From Lysobacteraceae bacterium SCN 69-320 (GTDB lineage Bacteria > Pseudomonadota > Gammaproteobacteria > Xanthomonadales > Rhodanobacteraceae), in NCBI GenBank assembly GCA_001725155.1, contig MEFP01000012.1:186001-250000 (forward strand): DNA of 64,000 nt. Direction: 5' to 3'. This document shows positions 31,204 to 40,067 of the stretch, piece by piece; within the stretch, counting starts at the first letter, position 1, and the number at the start of each line of letters is the position of its first letter. The notes under the pieces were generated by a model. That model did no database searches. It saw only the letters and a list, made by a program, of their open reading frames with translations, and had not been told where the DNA came from. The translations under genes and the position numbers were made by a program.

Positions 31204-32347
31204 GAACGGCACCGCGGCTGGCGTACTGGCCGGGGCGGGTTGCGTTGCGCAGCGTGCTGCATCGTGGATTCCTTGGTCGGCGCACTGCGCAGAAGCCCTG
31301 TCGGCGCACGCCGGCGTGCGTATCCCCTCGCTGCGATGGTGAATACCGCTGCCGCGTTCCGGTGCGGCGGCGCGTGGCGGGATATACCCGGCATGGCTGC
31401 AGGCGCGACGTCAGTGCGGCGGTCTGGCAGCGGTCCAGGCACGCACGAACGCGTCGCAGAGGTGGCCATGGCGGCGTTTTGCATAGCGACAGACCCGACC
31501 GGAGCGGACGACGCCGAAGCGGCCCGCGGGAGCGAGCGCGGCCGGCAGCGAACCTGCCCGCGGCGCCGGCCCGTTGCCGCGGCGAGGTCCGACCGCGGCG
31601 GTATCGTCGGCCGCCTGCGCGAGGTCATTCCCGATCGGTGCCAGATAGCCGCCTTCGGAAAGGTAGGCGTTGTCCGCGGCATCGTAAACGCGCTGCTCGG
31701 CCGATGGCATGGGAATAGACATGGCGCAAGCCTGCGCGCGCGCGCGGCCGCTGTCGGTGCGGTGGCGCACATGGCCCACGCGTTCGTCTGAGCGATGCCC
31801 TGGCATAGGCGCCCTCATGCATTCGCGGCCGCGGCAGCACGATCCGCGCGGCCCGCCTGCATGCCGCGATGTCGGCGCGGAATCCGAAACCGGCACATGG
31901 CCTCGCGCGGCATCGAGCTCGAGGGTGGGCGTTTCTGCTATCGCGGCTTCCGCTGCGACCGGCCGGCGGCAGCGGCGGACCATACCCGGCCGCAACGACG
32001 CCGGCGCGATACGACGCAGCGCGCAACCATGCCGTGAACGAAGCCGGAAAACACCGGCGTAGCCAGCACATCCGCCGGCTTCAGACGCAGGCGGCGGGTT
32101 CGTGAATGTTTCCTGCGTGCGTGCGCTGACGCACAGACGGATCATCCTGTGGCGCCCACCCTGGACACCGACGCACGCCGGCCGCAGCCGCCGGACCGCC
32201 TGCGCTATCCGTCGTTGCCGAGCTTGGTGCAGCCAAGACGCTCGAGCGCACGGCGTCGGTCACCCTTCAGCCGTGGCCCGGAACCTGTCATCGGCAGCTG
32301 CCGGCCATGCGCCCCGCCTTTTTTGCCGCGCCCACTTCCGGATTCAC
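31204..32347. other. Long intergenic region, mostly without supportable genes
   Basis: About 1.1 kb between divergent ndvB and the BON gene. All frames are Arg/Ala/Pro-rich shadows except one short minus-strand frame listed separately at 31411-31722. No RNA gene or repeat was recognised; this is presumably regulatory or decayed sequence. Confidence 0.4.
31411..31722 (-). CDS. Possible short ORF or gene fragment
   Basis: 103 codons from ATG 31722. The N-terminal part (MPSAEQRVYDAADNAYLSEG, then GYLAPIGNDLAQAADD) has protein-like composition reminiscent of the start of lipase-like or effector proteins, but the rest degenerates into Arg/Ala-rich sequence. No ribosome site is visible. It may be a truncated remnant. 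Confidence 0.25.
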   Translation of the reverse strand: MSIPMPSAEQRVYDAADNAYLSEGGYLAPIGNDLAQAADDTAAVGPRRGNGPAPRAGSLPAALAPAGRFGVVRSGRVCRYAKRRHGHLCDAFVRAWTAARPPH

Positions 32348-32986
32348 ATGAACCTGTCCCACTCGTCATCGCCAACCCGTAGTCTCATCGCCCTCGCGCT
32401 TGCGCTTGCGCTCTTCGGCAGTTTCGCGGCAGGCGCGACCGAGGCGCAGCCGTCCACGCCCTGCGAGACTTTGATGGGCGACGCAAACGTCACCGCCGCG
32501 ATCGAATCGCGCCTGAGGGAAACCTCCCGCATCCAGGCGGACGACATCGCCGTCGTCGTCGTGTCCGGCGTAGTTGAGCTGCGCGGAGTGGTGCGCAGCG
32601 ACGCGCAAAAGCTCCTGGCCGAGCAGATGACGCGCGACACCAGAGGCGTGGACCATCTCTACAATCAGCTCGACGTGGTCGGCTGGGTTCCCGTCACCGA
32701 TTTCGCTCGCGCACAGGCCTCGCGGCGCGAGGACATCGACCGGTCGCGTCAGATACGCAGCGACACCTGGATCACGACGGCGGTCGAAAACACACTGGCG
32801 CTGTCACGCAGCACCGACAACTGCCGGATCATCGTCCACACCCGTGACGGCGCCGTCGTGCTGCAGGGCGTCGTGGCCACGGCCGAGGCACGCCGCATGG
32901 CAGTCGAGCTTGCCGCCGGCACTCATGGCGTGCGCAGCGTCGACGCCGCCGCCTTGCTGCTGCCGGGCGGCGCGATGGCGCACTGA
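32348..32986 (+). CDS. Periplasmic protein with two BON domains
   Basis: 212 residues from ATG 32348. A signal peptide (LIALALALALFGSFAAGA) is followed by two BON repeats: residues about 43-105 (VTAAIESRLRE.. VVVVSGVVELRGVVRS) and about 140-205 (ITTAVENTLALS.. IIVHTRDGAVVLQGVV). BON domains bind phospholipid and occur in OsmY-like and secretin-associated envelope proteins, so a role in envelope stress protection is likely. In-frame codons upstream of this ATG lack a ribosome site and protein-like composition. Confidence 0.88.
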   Translation: MNLSHSSSPTRSLIALALALALFGSFAAGATEAQPSTPCETLMGDANVTAAIESRLRETSRIQADDIAVVVVSGVVELRGVVRSDAQKLLAEQMTRDTRGVDHLYNQLDVVGWVPVTDFARAQASRREDIDRSRQIRSDTWITTAVENTLALSRSTDNCRIIVHTRDGAVVLQGVVATAEARRMAVELAAGTHGVRSVDAAALLLPGGAMAH

Positions 32987-33075
32987 GGACTCGCTGCCGA
33001 GCAGCGGTCAGTCAACCTTTCACGAACGCGATGGCCGGCGAGCACGAATGCGCCGTGGTGTTCCGGAGAGTGGAC

Positions 33076-33609
33076 ATGGACAGAGTGATTCACCTCGACT
33101 TCAATCTGCGCCGGCGCCAGTCGGCCGGCTTCGATGGTCCGTATCCGCTGCCGCTCGATCCGAGCGCGATCCTGATGTACGACCACATGGCATTTTCGAT
33201 GCAGTCGGCCACGGCCATCTCGCGCATCGGCAGGGAGCTTTCCCGCGCGCTGTCTCCGCTCGAGGGAACGGATGCGTCGGCCCGGGCCGCAGCCCTGTCG
33301 GCCGTTCACAGCGCGATAGACAGATGCCGGGCGGAAACCCGGCGGATTGCGGCCGAGGTACGAGCGTACGCGGCGCGACAAGGCCGGAATCCGGGATTCG
33401 ACAGCCTCGTTGCCCTGGCCGATCTGCAGTTCACCGGATCGATGCTGGAAGCGCTGCTGCGCGATGAGCGAAGCGCAGAGCCGGCGCGGCTGGTTGCCAG
33501 CGCGAAAGACGCCGCGCTCGCCCTGGTCGAACGAACGCAGGCGGATGCCGTCGCCCTGCACCTCGCGCATCCGTATCTACTCGGCAACTTCGATCTTTCC
33601 GCGGTCTAG
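33076..33609 (+). CDS. Hypothetical helical protein
   Basis: 177 residues; ATG 33076 is selected because GGAGAG lies five to six bases upstream, rather than the earlier ATG at 33031. Predominantly helical and Ala/Arg-rich (HSAIDRCRAETRRIAAEVRA), no signal peptide or membrane helix. No family recognised. It follows the BON gene on the same strand and ends at a hairpin shared with the convergent small gene. Confidence 0.6.
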   Translation: MDRVIHLDFNLRRRQSAGFDGPYPLPLDPSAILMYDHMAFSMQSATAISRIGRELSRALSPLEGTDASARAAALSAVHSAIDRCRAETRRIAAEVRAYAARQGRNPGFDSLVALADLQFTGSMLEALLRDERSAEPARLVASAKDAALALVERTQADAVALHLAHPYLLGNFDLSAV

Positions 33610-33677
33610 CAGCGGACCCGCACTCGACGGCGGGCGGTCTCCGCTGGCGCAAGAGCGCAGAACACCCCGACGCCGCG

Positions 33678-33703
33678 GCCGCTCAGGCTTTCGCCTGAGC
33701 GGC
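33678..33703. terminator. 10-bp hairpin between convergent genes
   Basis: GCCGCTCAGG (33678-33687), loop CTTTCG, CCTGAGCGGC (33694-33703): a perfect stem between the stops of the 33076 gene (plus) and the 33711 gene (minus). Its position suits a bidirectional terminator, though T-runs are short. Confidence 0.7.
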
Positions 33704-33710
33704 TCGGATC

Positions 33711-33899
33711 TCAGCGTTTGCTGTCGTGCTTGTCGTCCGCCGGTACGGAGTGCGAACGACTGGCGTCGGCGCTGCGGGACCGCAGGTTCGTGATGTTCGC
33801 ACCGGTCTTGTCGAACGTCTCCGGCGTGGGGACGCTGGGCTGGGCAGTGCGCAGCTTGTCGTTGGAATTCCACTTGCTGGGTGTATTGGGCTTTTTCAT
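33711..33899 (-). CDS. Small hydrophilic protein
   Basis: 62 residues from ATG 33899, preceded by CAGGAGC at good spacing; an in-frame upstream start would skip this ribosome site. The product is Lys/Asn/Ser/Asp-rich (MKKPNTPSKWNSNDKLRT, then SVPADDKHDSKR) and probably disordered. No family recognised. Its leader resembles that of the 34763-35215 gene, suggesting shared origin or control. Confidence 0.6.
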   Translation of the reverse strand: MKKPNTPSKWNSNDKLRTAQPSVPTPETFDKTGANITNLRSRSADASRSHSVPADDKHDSKR

Positions 33900-34762
33900 G
33901 GGGATTGCTCCTGAGTGCCGTCCTTGGCCCGCATCTTCCAGGGGAATATGGCAACGGGCGTGGCCAGTTGCAGAAGGCGTACCGGAGCCCGGCACATCGG
34001 TGAACTGCGTGTCGTGACGCGCCAGGACGGCGCTGTCGACGCGAACGAACGGCGGGACGACGACGTCGTCGGTGAACTCGACAGGAGTTGTCGTCGTTCG
34101 GAGGGAGCCGAACGACTATGCGCTTTACCGTGTTAGCCTGCCGTTACGATTCTTTTTATACGTATTTCAATTTTCAGTCCGCATCGGACCTGGCTGCAGA
34201 CGCCTGTTCCGCACCAGGCGCCGCCCGGGAACGGCCCGATTGTCCGCCCGCGCAGACCGGCGCGACCTTGTCAGCGCCGATCCCCGTAGCGGCGCATGAA
34301 CCCGGACGCCGGGAAGGGCTGCGAGACGCCGTACGCGAGGCCGGCAAGGCCCGGGGCAAGGAACTCGTCCCGCCCGAGGGCTTCACCGTGCCGTGTGCGC
34401 TGATAGACGACGAAGCGTCCCGCCGCCGTCCCCGGCATCAAGCCGATGGCTACACCATCGCGGCCATCGAAACGAAAGCCTGCCGCAACGGCAGCAGCCA
34501 GCGGCGATCACGCAGCGGCACTCCCCGTTGCAGGCCCACGGCGAACGGCGAAATCAGCAGGGCGACTTCAGCGATCCTGCCCCGCACGACCGTGTTCGAC
34601 GGCGGATCCGGCTTGAGTACGTTGCCGGCTTCCGGTCCTGAACTTGCCGGCGGCTTCCGTCACGCCTTCGCGCCGCACGCCCGCCGGCGTTCGGATTGCG
34701 GAGAAGTAGCGTTGATCGAGCCGTCATTTTCCGGCAGCGCAACGGCACGCATGACTGCGCGG
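33900..34762. other. Intergenic, no supportable gene
   Basis: About 860 bases. Plus-strand frames are Arg/Ala-rich and lack ribosome sites. An AT-rich patch around 34140-34185 stands out and might hold a promoter, but no gene begins cleanly after it. Confidence 0.4.
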
Positions 34763-35215
34763 CTACGCGCGACGGTCGGGCGTCACGAGCGAGCTCTTGC
34801 ACAGTTCGCCGACGATCGGCGCCAGTCGAGTGCCCGTGGACGCGAGCGCCTTCGACAGGACGACCAGGAATGCGTCGTTCTCGACCGATGGCGGGACTCG
34901 CGCCTGCACATGCAGAGCGGTGAGATTTCTCTCTGCGCGAAGCGCGAAACGAAGCGGCGGAAACGCTTCCTCCACGGCGCGAACCGCGCTTTCCGCGCGA
35001 GTCGCCGCATAGCTTCCCGGGCCTTTATATACGGATTCGTTTTTCGGATCGTCCACAATGGTAAACGCGACGTCCTGATCATCCTTGTCGTGCCCGCCGG
35101 ATTCCGGCACATCCAGATCTTGCCTCGAAGCAGCGGGGGTTCCCCGAGTTCCTGACTTTTCGCGAGAGACGAGGTCTTCCGGACGAAACTTGCTGCTGCT
35201 GGTTTTGCTGCGCAT
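34763..35215 (-). CDS. Hypothetical protein
   Basis: 150 residues from ATG 35215 with AGGAGC upstream. The first 60 residues are hydrophilic (MRSKTSSSKFRPEDLVSREK, then GGHDKDDQDVAF). The C-terminal half reads like a folded alpha/beta domain (LTALHVQARVPPSVENDAFL, then ALASTGTRLAPIVGELC). No family recognised. It shares a GGACGGCAC.CAGGAGCA-type leader with the 62-residue gene at 33711. Confidence 0.55.
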   Translation of the reverse strand: MRSKTSSSKFRPEDLVSREKSGTRGTPAASRQDLDVPESGGHDKDDQDVAFTIVDDPKNESVYKGPGSYAATRAESAVRAVEEAFPPLRFALRAERNLTALHVQARVPPSVENDAFLVVLSKALASTGTRLAPIVGELCKSSLVTPDRRA

Positions 35216-35626
35216 GAGCTGCTCCTGTGGTGCCGTCCGTGGAATGCCCTGACAGATGCCAGCAGCCGAAAGAAAGTCGGGGCGCGCGGCATGGATTCTC
35301 GAGCATCGAACAATGCGAGAAAGGGCGGGCTGGGGAGTCGAAGAAAGCGGGGCGCTGAGGGCTCTGCGTGATGCAGGTCCGGCAGGGGTACAGGGACTGT
35401 GCGCGTCGCATCGTTATGGGAACGTTACGAGGCATGCTTGAATTTTCGCTGGTGATGTGGCGGCACACAGCGTACAGTGCCGGTACTGTGCTTGTTTGGT
35501 CACGGTGATTGCTTGACCCCGGTTAGTCCGTGATCCTGCACCTCATTGTTCGCGTCGCAACCTTGCAAACCAGTCGCCCGTACCGGCGCGCTGCCGTTAC
35601 ATTTCCACTAATGCAAGGAGTTTCAA
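35216..35626. other. Intergenic region and long leader of the cold-shock gene
   Basis: No gene. The part nearest the cold-shock start is less GC-rich and includes a dyad ACAGT-GCCGGT-ACTGT around 35474-35489. A long 5' untranslated region is usual for cold-inducible csp genes, but no specific RNA structure was established. Confidence 0.4.
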
Positions 35627-35836
35627 ATGTCGGATCGTCAACACGGAACCGTCAAGTGGTTCAACGATGCCAAGGGCTTCGGCTTCATCACCCCGGAAAG
35701 CGGTGCCGATCTGTTCGTGCACTTCCGCGCAATCCAGGGCTCCGGCTTCAAGAGCTTGCAGGAAGGCCAGCGCGTGAGCTTCATCTCCGTGCCGGGGCCG
35801 AAGGGCATGCAGGCTGATCAAGTCCAGGCTGATTGA
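35627..35836 (+). CDS. Cold-shock domain protein (CspA family)
   Basis: 69 residues, the usual CspA length. RNP1-type KGFGFITPE and RNP2-type LFVHFRAIQ motifs are present; the start is supported by AAGGAG six to seven bases upstream. CspA proteins bind single-stranded RNA and DNA, melting secondary structure at low temperature or in stress. HFRAIQ replaces the common HFSAIQ. A strong intrinsic-type hairpin follows directly. Confidence 0.97.
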   Translation: MSDRQHGTVKWFNDAKGFGFITPESGADLFVHFRAIQGSGFKSLQEGQRVSFISVPGPKGMQADQVQAD

Positions 35837-35848
35837 AAGACGTCTGAA

Positions 35849-35883
35849 CGGGCGGTCCCGGCGTACTGCGCCGGGACCGCCCG
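35849..35883 (+). terminator. Terminator of the cold-shock gene
   Basis: A perfect 15-bp stem (35849-35863 with 35869-35883, loop TACTG) starts 13 bases after the stop codon and is followed by ATTTCGTT. Confidence 0.9.
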
Positions 35884-36131
35884 ATTTCGTTCAACGGTGA
35901 CTGGCATCGTCGGCCCAGACTTGCGTATGCGCGGCCTGGCGCCTGACGCACGTCGCTGGCATTGCTCAAGTCTGTCCAGGTCCAGCGGACCACTTGCCGA
36001 CACCAAGCGTTGGAACCGCTGGAACAGCGCCTCTCGGCGCAATCGGCGCGAACACACCGGACTGTCGAGAACCCGTCGCGCTGGCTGATTCCGGCACACG
36101 CGGTCGCGACGTACGCCCTGCGGCAGCAGCC

Positions 36132-36683
36132 TCAGCGAATGTCCAGCTCGTAGGTGAGCACGGCAGGATCGTCCGGTTCCGGACATGAGCGAAAGCCCAG
36201 TCGTTCGGCCAGCCGGTGCGAGCCCGCGCAGCGCGCCGCGTCAATGGCGAACAGGCGGCGTACGCCCCGGATACGCGCGGCCTCGATCAGGCGCGCCATC
36301 AGCAGGCGGCCCAGCCCCAGCCGCTGCCATTGCGGATCGATGGTCACGGCGCAGTCGGCGTCGCCGTCTTCGTTGCGGCGGAAGCGCGCCACCCCGACCT
36401 GGCAGTCCATGCCGTCGTGCCGCGCAATGGCCGCCAGCGAGACTTCGCATTCCGGATCGGTATGGATGAGGTCGCGTACATCGGTCTCGTCCGGATCGCG
36501 AATCAGGCCAAGGAATCGATAGGCATGAAACTCCGGCGACAGACGCCGCAGAAAATCCTGTTCCAGGGCAAGGTCCGTTTCCTCGATCTGGCGGATCGTC
36601 ACGCGCGAGCCATCCGTCAGGCACACGCTCAGCGCAGCGATCGGGCGCACCGGCGAGGAAGGACGATCGGCATGCGGTTGCAT
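36132..36683 (-). CDS. GNAT-family acetyltransferase
   Basis: 183 residues from ATG 36683, preceded by AAGGG; an in-frame start ten codons earlier is less well placed. The acetyl-CoA pyrophosphate loop appears as DPQWQRLGLGRLLMARL (Q/R-x-x-G-x-G/A type), preceded by DADCAVTI and followed by the C-terminal GSHRLAERLGFRS strand-helix. The N-terminal VTIRQIEETDLAL and FHAYRFLGLI segments resemble acetyltransferase domains of PatZ/Pka-like protein acetylases, but the NDP-forming synthetase part is absent. Substrate unknown. It is divergent from phaB across an FNR-like box. Confidence 0.88.
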   Translation of the reverse strand: MQPHADRPSSPVRPIAALSVCLTDGSRVTIRQIEETDLALEQDFLRRLSPEFHAYRFLGLIRDPDETDVRDLIHTDPECEVSLAAIARHDGMDCQVGVARFRRNEDGDADCAVTIDPQWQRLGLGRLLMARLIEAARIRGVRRLFAIDAARCAGSHRLAERLGFRSCPEPDDPAVLTYELDIR

Positions 36684-36739
36684 GAGCAGACCCTTGCAGT
36701 GACCTGCACTCATTCTGCAGCGCCGATATACCGGCGCCC

Positions 36740-36753
36740 TTGACCCAGGTCAA
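36740..36753. promoter_or_regulatory. FNR/Anr-like box between GNAT and phaB genes
   Basis: TTGACCCAGGTCAA, a perfect dyad close to the TTGAT-N4-ATCAA consensus. A box centred at -41.5 would place transcript starts near 36788 (phaB, 48-base leader) and 36705 (GNAT, 22-base leader). Confidence 0.65.
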
Positions 36754-36835
36754 TTCGGCCGCAACGACGCGCGCCGACAATGCGAGGGCGCTGTTTTCGT
36801 GCAGCGCCGATACATCGACAACCAGTGAGGTTCCC

Positions 36836-37558
36836 ATGTCCCGCACCGCTCTGGTGACCGGCGGCACGCGCGGCATCGGCCGTGCGATCGCCGAAGCCCT
36901 GCATGCCGACGGCCACACGGTGGCGGTCACCTACCACGGCGACGAAACCCACGCCGCCGCGTTCCGCCGCGAAACCGGCATCGCGGCCTACCGCTGGGAC
37001 GTGGCCGATTTCGCGGCTTGCGCCAGCGGCGTCGCGGAGGTGGAGGCGGCGCTGGGGCCGATCGGGATCCTGGTCAACAACGCCGGCATCGTGCGCGATG
37101 CGCCGCTGCACCGCATGAGCCAGGAGCAGTGGTCGCAAGTGATAGCGACTGACCTCGACTCGCTGTTCAACATGTGCCGGCAGGTGATCGGCGGCATGCG
37201 CGAACGCGGGTTTGGCCGCATCGTCAACGTCGGTTCCGTCAACGCGCAAAAAGGCCAGTTCGGCCAGACCAACTACGCCGCGGCCAAGGCCGGCGTGATC
37301 GGTTTCACCAAGGCGCTGGCACTGGAGAGTGCGCGCTGCGGCATCACGGTGAACTGCATCGCGCCGGGCTACTGCGACACCGACATGCTGAAGGCCGTGC
37401 GTGAGGATGTGATGGCCTCGATCATCGCCGCCATTCCGGTGGGCCGGCTCGGCACGCCCGCCGAAGTCGCGCGCGCCGTGCGCTTTCTGGCCGGCGAGGA
37501 TGCCGGCTTCATCACCGGCGCCACTCTGGCGCTGAACGGCGGCCAATACCTGTCCTGA
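36836..37558 (+). CDS. phaB: Acetoacetyl-CoA reductase (PhaB-like SDR)
   Basis: 240 residues from ATG 36836 with GTGAGG upstream. A classical SDR: TGGTRGIG cofactor loop (8-15), NNAG, and the catalytic triad Ser134 (NVGSVN), Tyr147 and Lys151 (YAAAK). The GQFGQTNYAAAKAG segment and GYCDTDM loop are typical of PhaB, which reduces acetoacetyl-CoA to (R)-3-hydroxybutyryl-CoA with NADPH for polyhydroxyalkanoate synthesis. FabG-like activity cannot be excluded. No phaA or phaC is in the window, but a possible phasin and granule-associated families lie nearby under the same type of box. Confidence 0.88.
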   Translation: MSRTALVTGGTRGIGRAIAEALHADGHTVAVTYHGDETHAAAFRRETGIAAYRWDVADFAACASGVAEVEAALGPIGILVNNAGIVRDAPLHRMSQEQWSQVIATDLDSLFNMCRQVIGGMRERGFGRIVNVGSVNAQKGQFGQTNYAAAKAGVIGFTKALALESARCGITVNCIAPGYCDTDMLKAVREDVMASIIAAIPVGRLGTPAEVARAVRFLAGEDAGFITGATLALNGGQYLS

Positions 37559-37607
37559 GCGCGCAGCGGCGCGGCGGTCGATGCGCGCCGGTTTCCACGG
37601 CCGTCGC

Positions 37608-38204
37608 TCACTTCCACAGCAGCACGTGCGGTGGCTTGCGCGCAGTCGGCGCGCTCGCCGCGCCCGGGGCCGGCACGCCGACCACGATCGGCGCCACGGC
37701 ATGGAACCCGGCGGGAATACCCAGGTCCGCCTTGGTGCGCGCATCGTTGAGCGCCGCCACGGCAAGGCCGATCACGCAACTGCCCAGGCCCAGCGAACAG
37801 GCGCACAGCAGCAGGTTTTCCGCGGCCAGCCAGCAATCTGCTTCGACGAAGCCTCCGGTCTGCAGAGAACCCACCACGATCAGCGCCGGTGCGCCGTAGA
37901 AAATGTCGAACTGCGGATCGGCGAAGGCGTCATGCAGACGGGCCATCTCCGGCGTGGCCGCTCCGCGTCCGGCGCGCGCGAGCGTTGCCTTGGCACGCTG
38001 GCCGAGCAGGGACAAGACGTCCTTGTCGCGGATCACCAGGAATTCCCAGGGCTCCTCGTGCATCGCGGTGGGGGCACGTATGGCAGCGTCGAGCAGGGTC
38101 TGGACGGCGCCGGGCGCCAGCGGCGTAGCGGTATAGGTGCGGACGGCGTGACGTTGCCTGATGGCGTCGAGCACGCTCAGCGTCGGCGCGGATGCGGTGT
38201 TCAT
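37608..38204 (-). CDS. Nitroreductase-family FMN oxidoreductase
   Basis: 198 residues. ATG 38204 has GGAG at proper spacing, whereas an in-frame upstream start at 38234 would precede the transcript start predicted from the FNR-like box. Motifs: RHAVRTYTATPL near the N-terminus (FMN phosphate binding), APTAMHEEPWEFLV, and the C-terminal GLGSCVIGLAV loop. These enzymes reduce nitro or quinone compounds with NAD(P)H. Nitroreductases commonly belong to FNR/Anr/DosR-type low-oxygen regulons, which fits the box. Confidence 0.92.
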   Translation of the reverse strand: MNTASAPTLSVLDAIRQRHAVRTYTATPLAPGAVQTLLDAAIRAPTAMHEEPWEFLVIRDKDVLSLLGQRAKATLARAGRGAATPEMARLHDAFADPQFDIFYGAPALIVVGSLQTGGFVEADCWLAAENLLLCACSLGLGSCVIGLAVAALNDARTKADLGIPAGFHAVAPIVVGVPAPGAASAPTARKPPHVLLWK

Positions 38205-38260
38205 GGCGGACTCCGTCGAAACGGCGGTTGTCATGCGGCCAGCGCGCGTCGTACGCGCAG

Positions 38261-38274
38261 ATGATCCAGGTCAA
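38261..38274. promoter_or_regulatory. FNR/Anr-like box between nitroreductase and diguanylate cyclase
   Basis: ATGATCCAGGTCAA, one mismatch per half from TTGAT-N4-ATCAA. Centred at 38267.5; starts at +41.5 on each side would give a 22-base leader for the nitroreductase and a 19-base leader for the diguanylate cyclase, both containing a ribosome site. Confidence 0.6.
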
Positions 38275-38327
38275 GACCACGCCGGCCCCGCTCTGCAAAG
38301 GTGGCGACGTCCTCAGGGGGCGCACGC

Positions 38328-39413
38328 ATGAGCGAGAAGAACCTTGCATGGGCCGCGTCCATGAAAGGCGAGTGCAGCGCCTCGCCGGCGTTACTGGAAG
38401 CCATCATCGAGTGGGCGCCGGTGGCGATCATCGTCAGCGACGCCGAAGGGCTGATTTGCCTGTGCAATCGCGAGGCCCAGGCCGCGTTCGGTTACGCCAG
38501 GGCGGAAATGCTGGGTCATTGCATCGACATGCTGGTGCCGCCCGCGCAGCGTCCGTCGCACCGCCTGGCCCGTTCCCGTTTCCTCGAGCACCCGGCCATG
38601 CGCCGCATGGGCGAAGGACGTGCGCTGTCGGCGCGACGCAAGGACGGCAGCACTTTTCCGATGGAGGTCGCGCTCCAGCCCCTGGCTGGGCCGCACGGGC
38701 CGCTGGTCGTCAGCATGGTGGTGGATGTGAGCGAACGCGAACGCCTGCTGGGCGAACTGCGCCGCGCCGCGACCGGCCTGGAAGAACAAGTGCAGCAGCG
38801 CACCGCCGATCTCCAGCGCGTCAACCGCGACAACCTGGCCCTGCTCGACGCCCTGCGCGCAAAGAGCGCCAGTCTCGAGCGCCTCAGTCGCGAAGATCCG
38901 TTGACCGGCCTGGCCAACCGCCGCGACTTCGGCGAGCGTCTGGAGAGCGAAATCCTGCGCGCCGACAGCCTGGGTCTGCCGCTGTCGGTGGCCCTGTTCG
39001 ACATCGATCATTTCAAGCAGATCAACGATCGCCATGGGCATGCCGCAGGCGACCTGGTGCTGCGCGCGAGCGGCACGCTGCTGCGCCGCAAGTGCCGCGC
39101 CACCGATACGGCCGCGCGCTTCGGCGGCGAGGAATTCGCTGTCATCATGCCCGATGCCGAGCTGTGCGCCGCGGCCAGGCTGTGCGAGCACATCCGGCTG
39201 GCATTCGCGGCGTTTTCCTGGGCGTCCCTGCGGCAGGGCGTCGCCGTGACCCTCAGTGCAGGGGTGGCGCAGCACGAGGCCGGCGCACCGTCGCGCGCCG
39301 TGCTCGCGGCTGCCGACGCCAAGCTGTATGCGGCAAAGCACGGAGGGCGCAACCGCGTGGCATGGCGCGACGACGAGGGAGAAGTCAGGCCGGCGCCGGA
39401 AACGAATTCCTGA
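38328..39413 (+). CDS. PAS-GGDEF diguanylate cyclase
   Basis: 361 residues from ATG 38328 (AGGGGG upstream). Residues about 25-140 form a PAS domain (WAPVAIIVSDAEGLICLCN, then RRKDGSTFPMEV). A coiled coil at 145-190 leads to the GGDEF domain with LTGLANRRDF, DIDHFKQIND and active-site GGEEF at 266-270. The inhibitory I-site RxxD is present (RATD, 257-260). It should therefore make cyclic-di-GMP with product inhibition. The PAS domain lacks an obvious heme signature; the FNR-like box suggests oxygen-dependent expression. Confidence 0.94.
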   Translation: MSEKNLAWAASMKGECSASPALLEAIIEWAPVAIIVSDAEGLICLCNREAQAAFGYARAEMLGHCIDMLVPPAQRPSHRLARSRFLEHPAMRRMGEGRALSARRKDGSTFPMEVALQPLAGPHGPLVVSMVVDVSERERLLGELRRAATGLEEQVQQRTADLQRVNRDNLALLDALRAKSASLERLSREDPLTGLANRRDFGERLESEILRADSLGLPLSVALFDIDHFKQINDRHGHAAGDLVLRASGTLLRRKCRATDTAARFGGEEFAVIMPDAELCAAARLCEHIRLAFAAFSWASLRQGVAVTLSAGVAQHEAGAPSRAVLAAADAKLYAAKHGGRNRVAWRDDEGEVRPAPETNS

Positions 39414-39896
39414 ACACGAAACAAAGCCGCCGCAGCTGAGCTTCTCAACGTGCTGGCGCAGGCAGCGGCATGGGCATGGCGATCGGGCTCGGCGTCGGCC
39501 CTAGCAGCCCGGCAGAGGCCGCCAGCTGCGCCGGCATGAGCGGCAGCCGAACTGACGGAGGCGGCGCCAATCAGGCCGCGTCACTTGCAGGGGCAGGGCC
39601 GGGGATCGGCGTGTGTTTGTCAGGCCATGCCAGCCCCACTCACCCGATGGGCGAGGCAGGCACGTGGAACCTCAGTCAACTCGTGCGCGGAACGGCCGGC
39701 CCCGACCACGTCTCACTGGTCGGCTCCACCACTTTATGCCGGCATCGTCACTGCCGCCGGCGAATGGAATGGCGCTACGCAGTGTTCGCGGCGGTCGCAT
39801 CGACTTCGTCGCGCGCGGCGCCACAGCCCGCTCCGGCGCCCGGTGCCATCGGCCGATGCTCCATGCGATTGCACGACCAGGCTTGCGGATACGCAT
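39414..39896. other. Intergenic, no clear gene
   Basis: About 480 bases. Frames in both directions are Gly/Ala/Arg-rich and lack ribosome sites or recognisable motifs; this may be decayed coding sequence. Confidence 0.4.
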
Positions 39897-39998
39897 CTAA
39901 CGCACCATCGCCACGGCGATGCTGACCAGCAGAATGGTCAGTCCTATCAGCACGCTGACGATGAGCAATTGTCGCTTGCGATTTCTGGCATCGTTCAT
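39897..39998 (-). CDS. 33-residue single-pass membrane peptide
   Basis: ATG 39998 to TAG 39897. The peptide has a charged N-terminus (MNDARNRKRQ) followed by a hydrophobic stretch of about 20 residues (LLIVSVLIGLTILLVSIAVA) and a short basic end, an N-in membrane anchor pattern. The upstream region has GGAAA at suitable distance. Its size and position within a low-oxygen gene cluster suggest a small membrane regulator or subunit; function unknown. Confidence 0.55.
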   Translation of the reverse strand: MNDARNRKRQLLIVSVLIGLTILLVSIAVAMVR

Positions 39999-40067
39999 GG
40001 ACGTTTCCAACGACGGTTTTCTGACTGCTGTGCGTCGGCGCGATTCGGCTGCGTTCAGGTACCGGCT

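Noticed and set aside
34088-35155. A 355-codon plus-strand frame
   Set aside because: Arg/Ser/Ala-rich, no family or ribosome site; its right part is antisense to the better supported 150-residue minus-strand gene.
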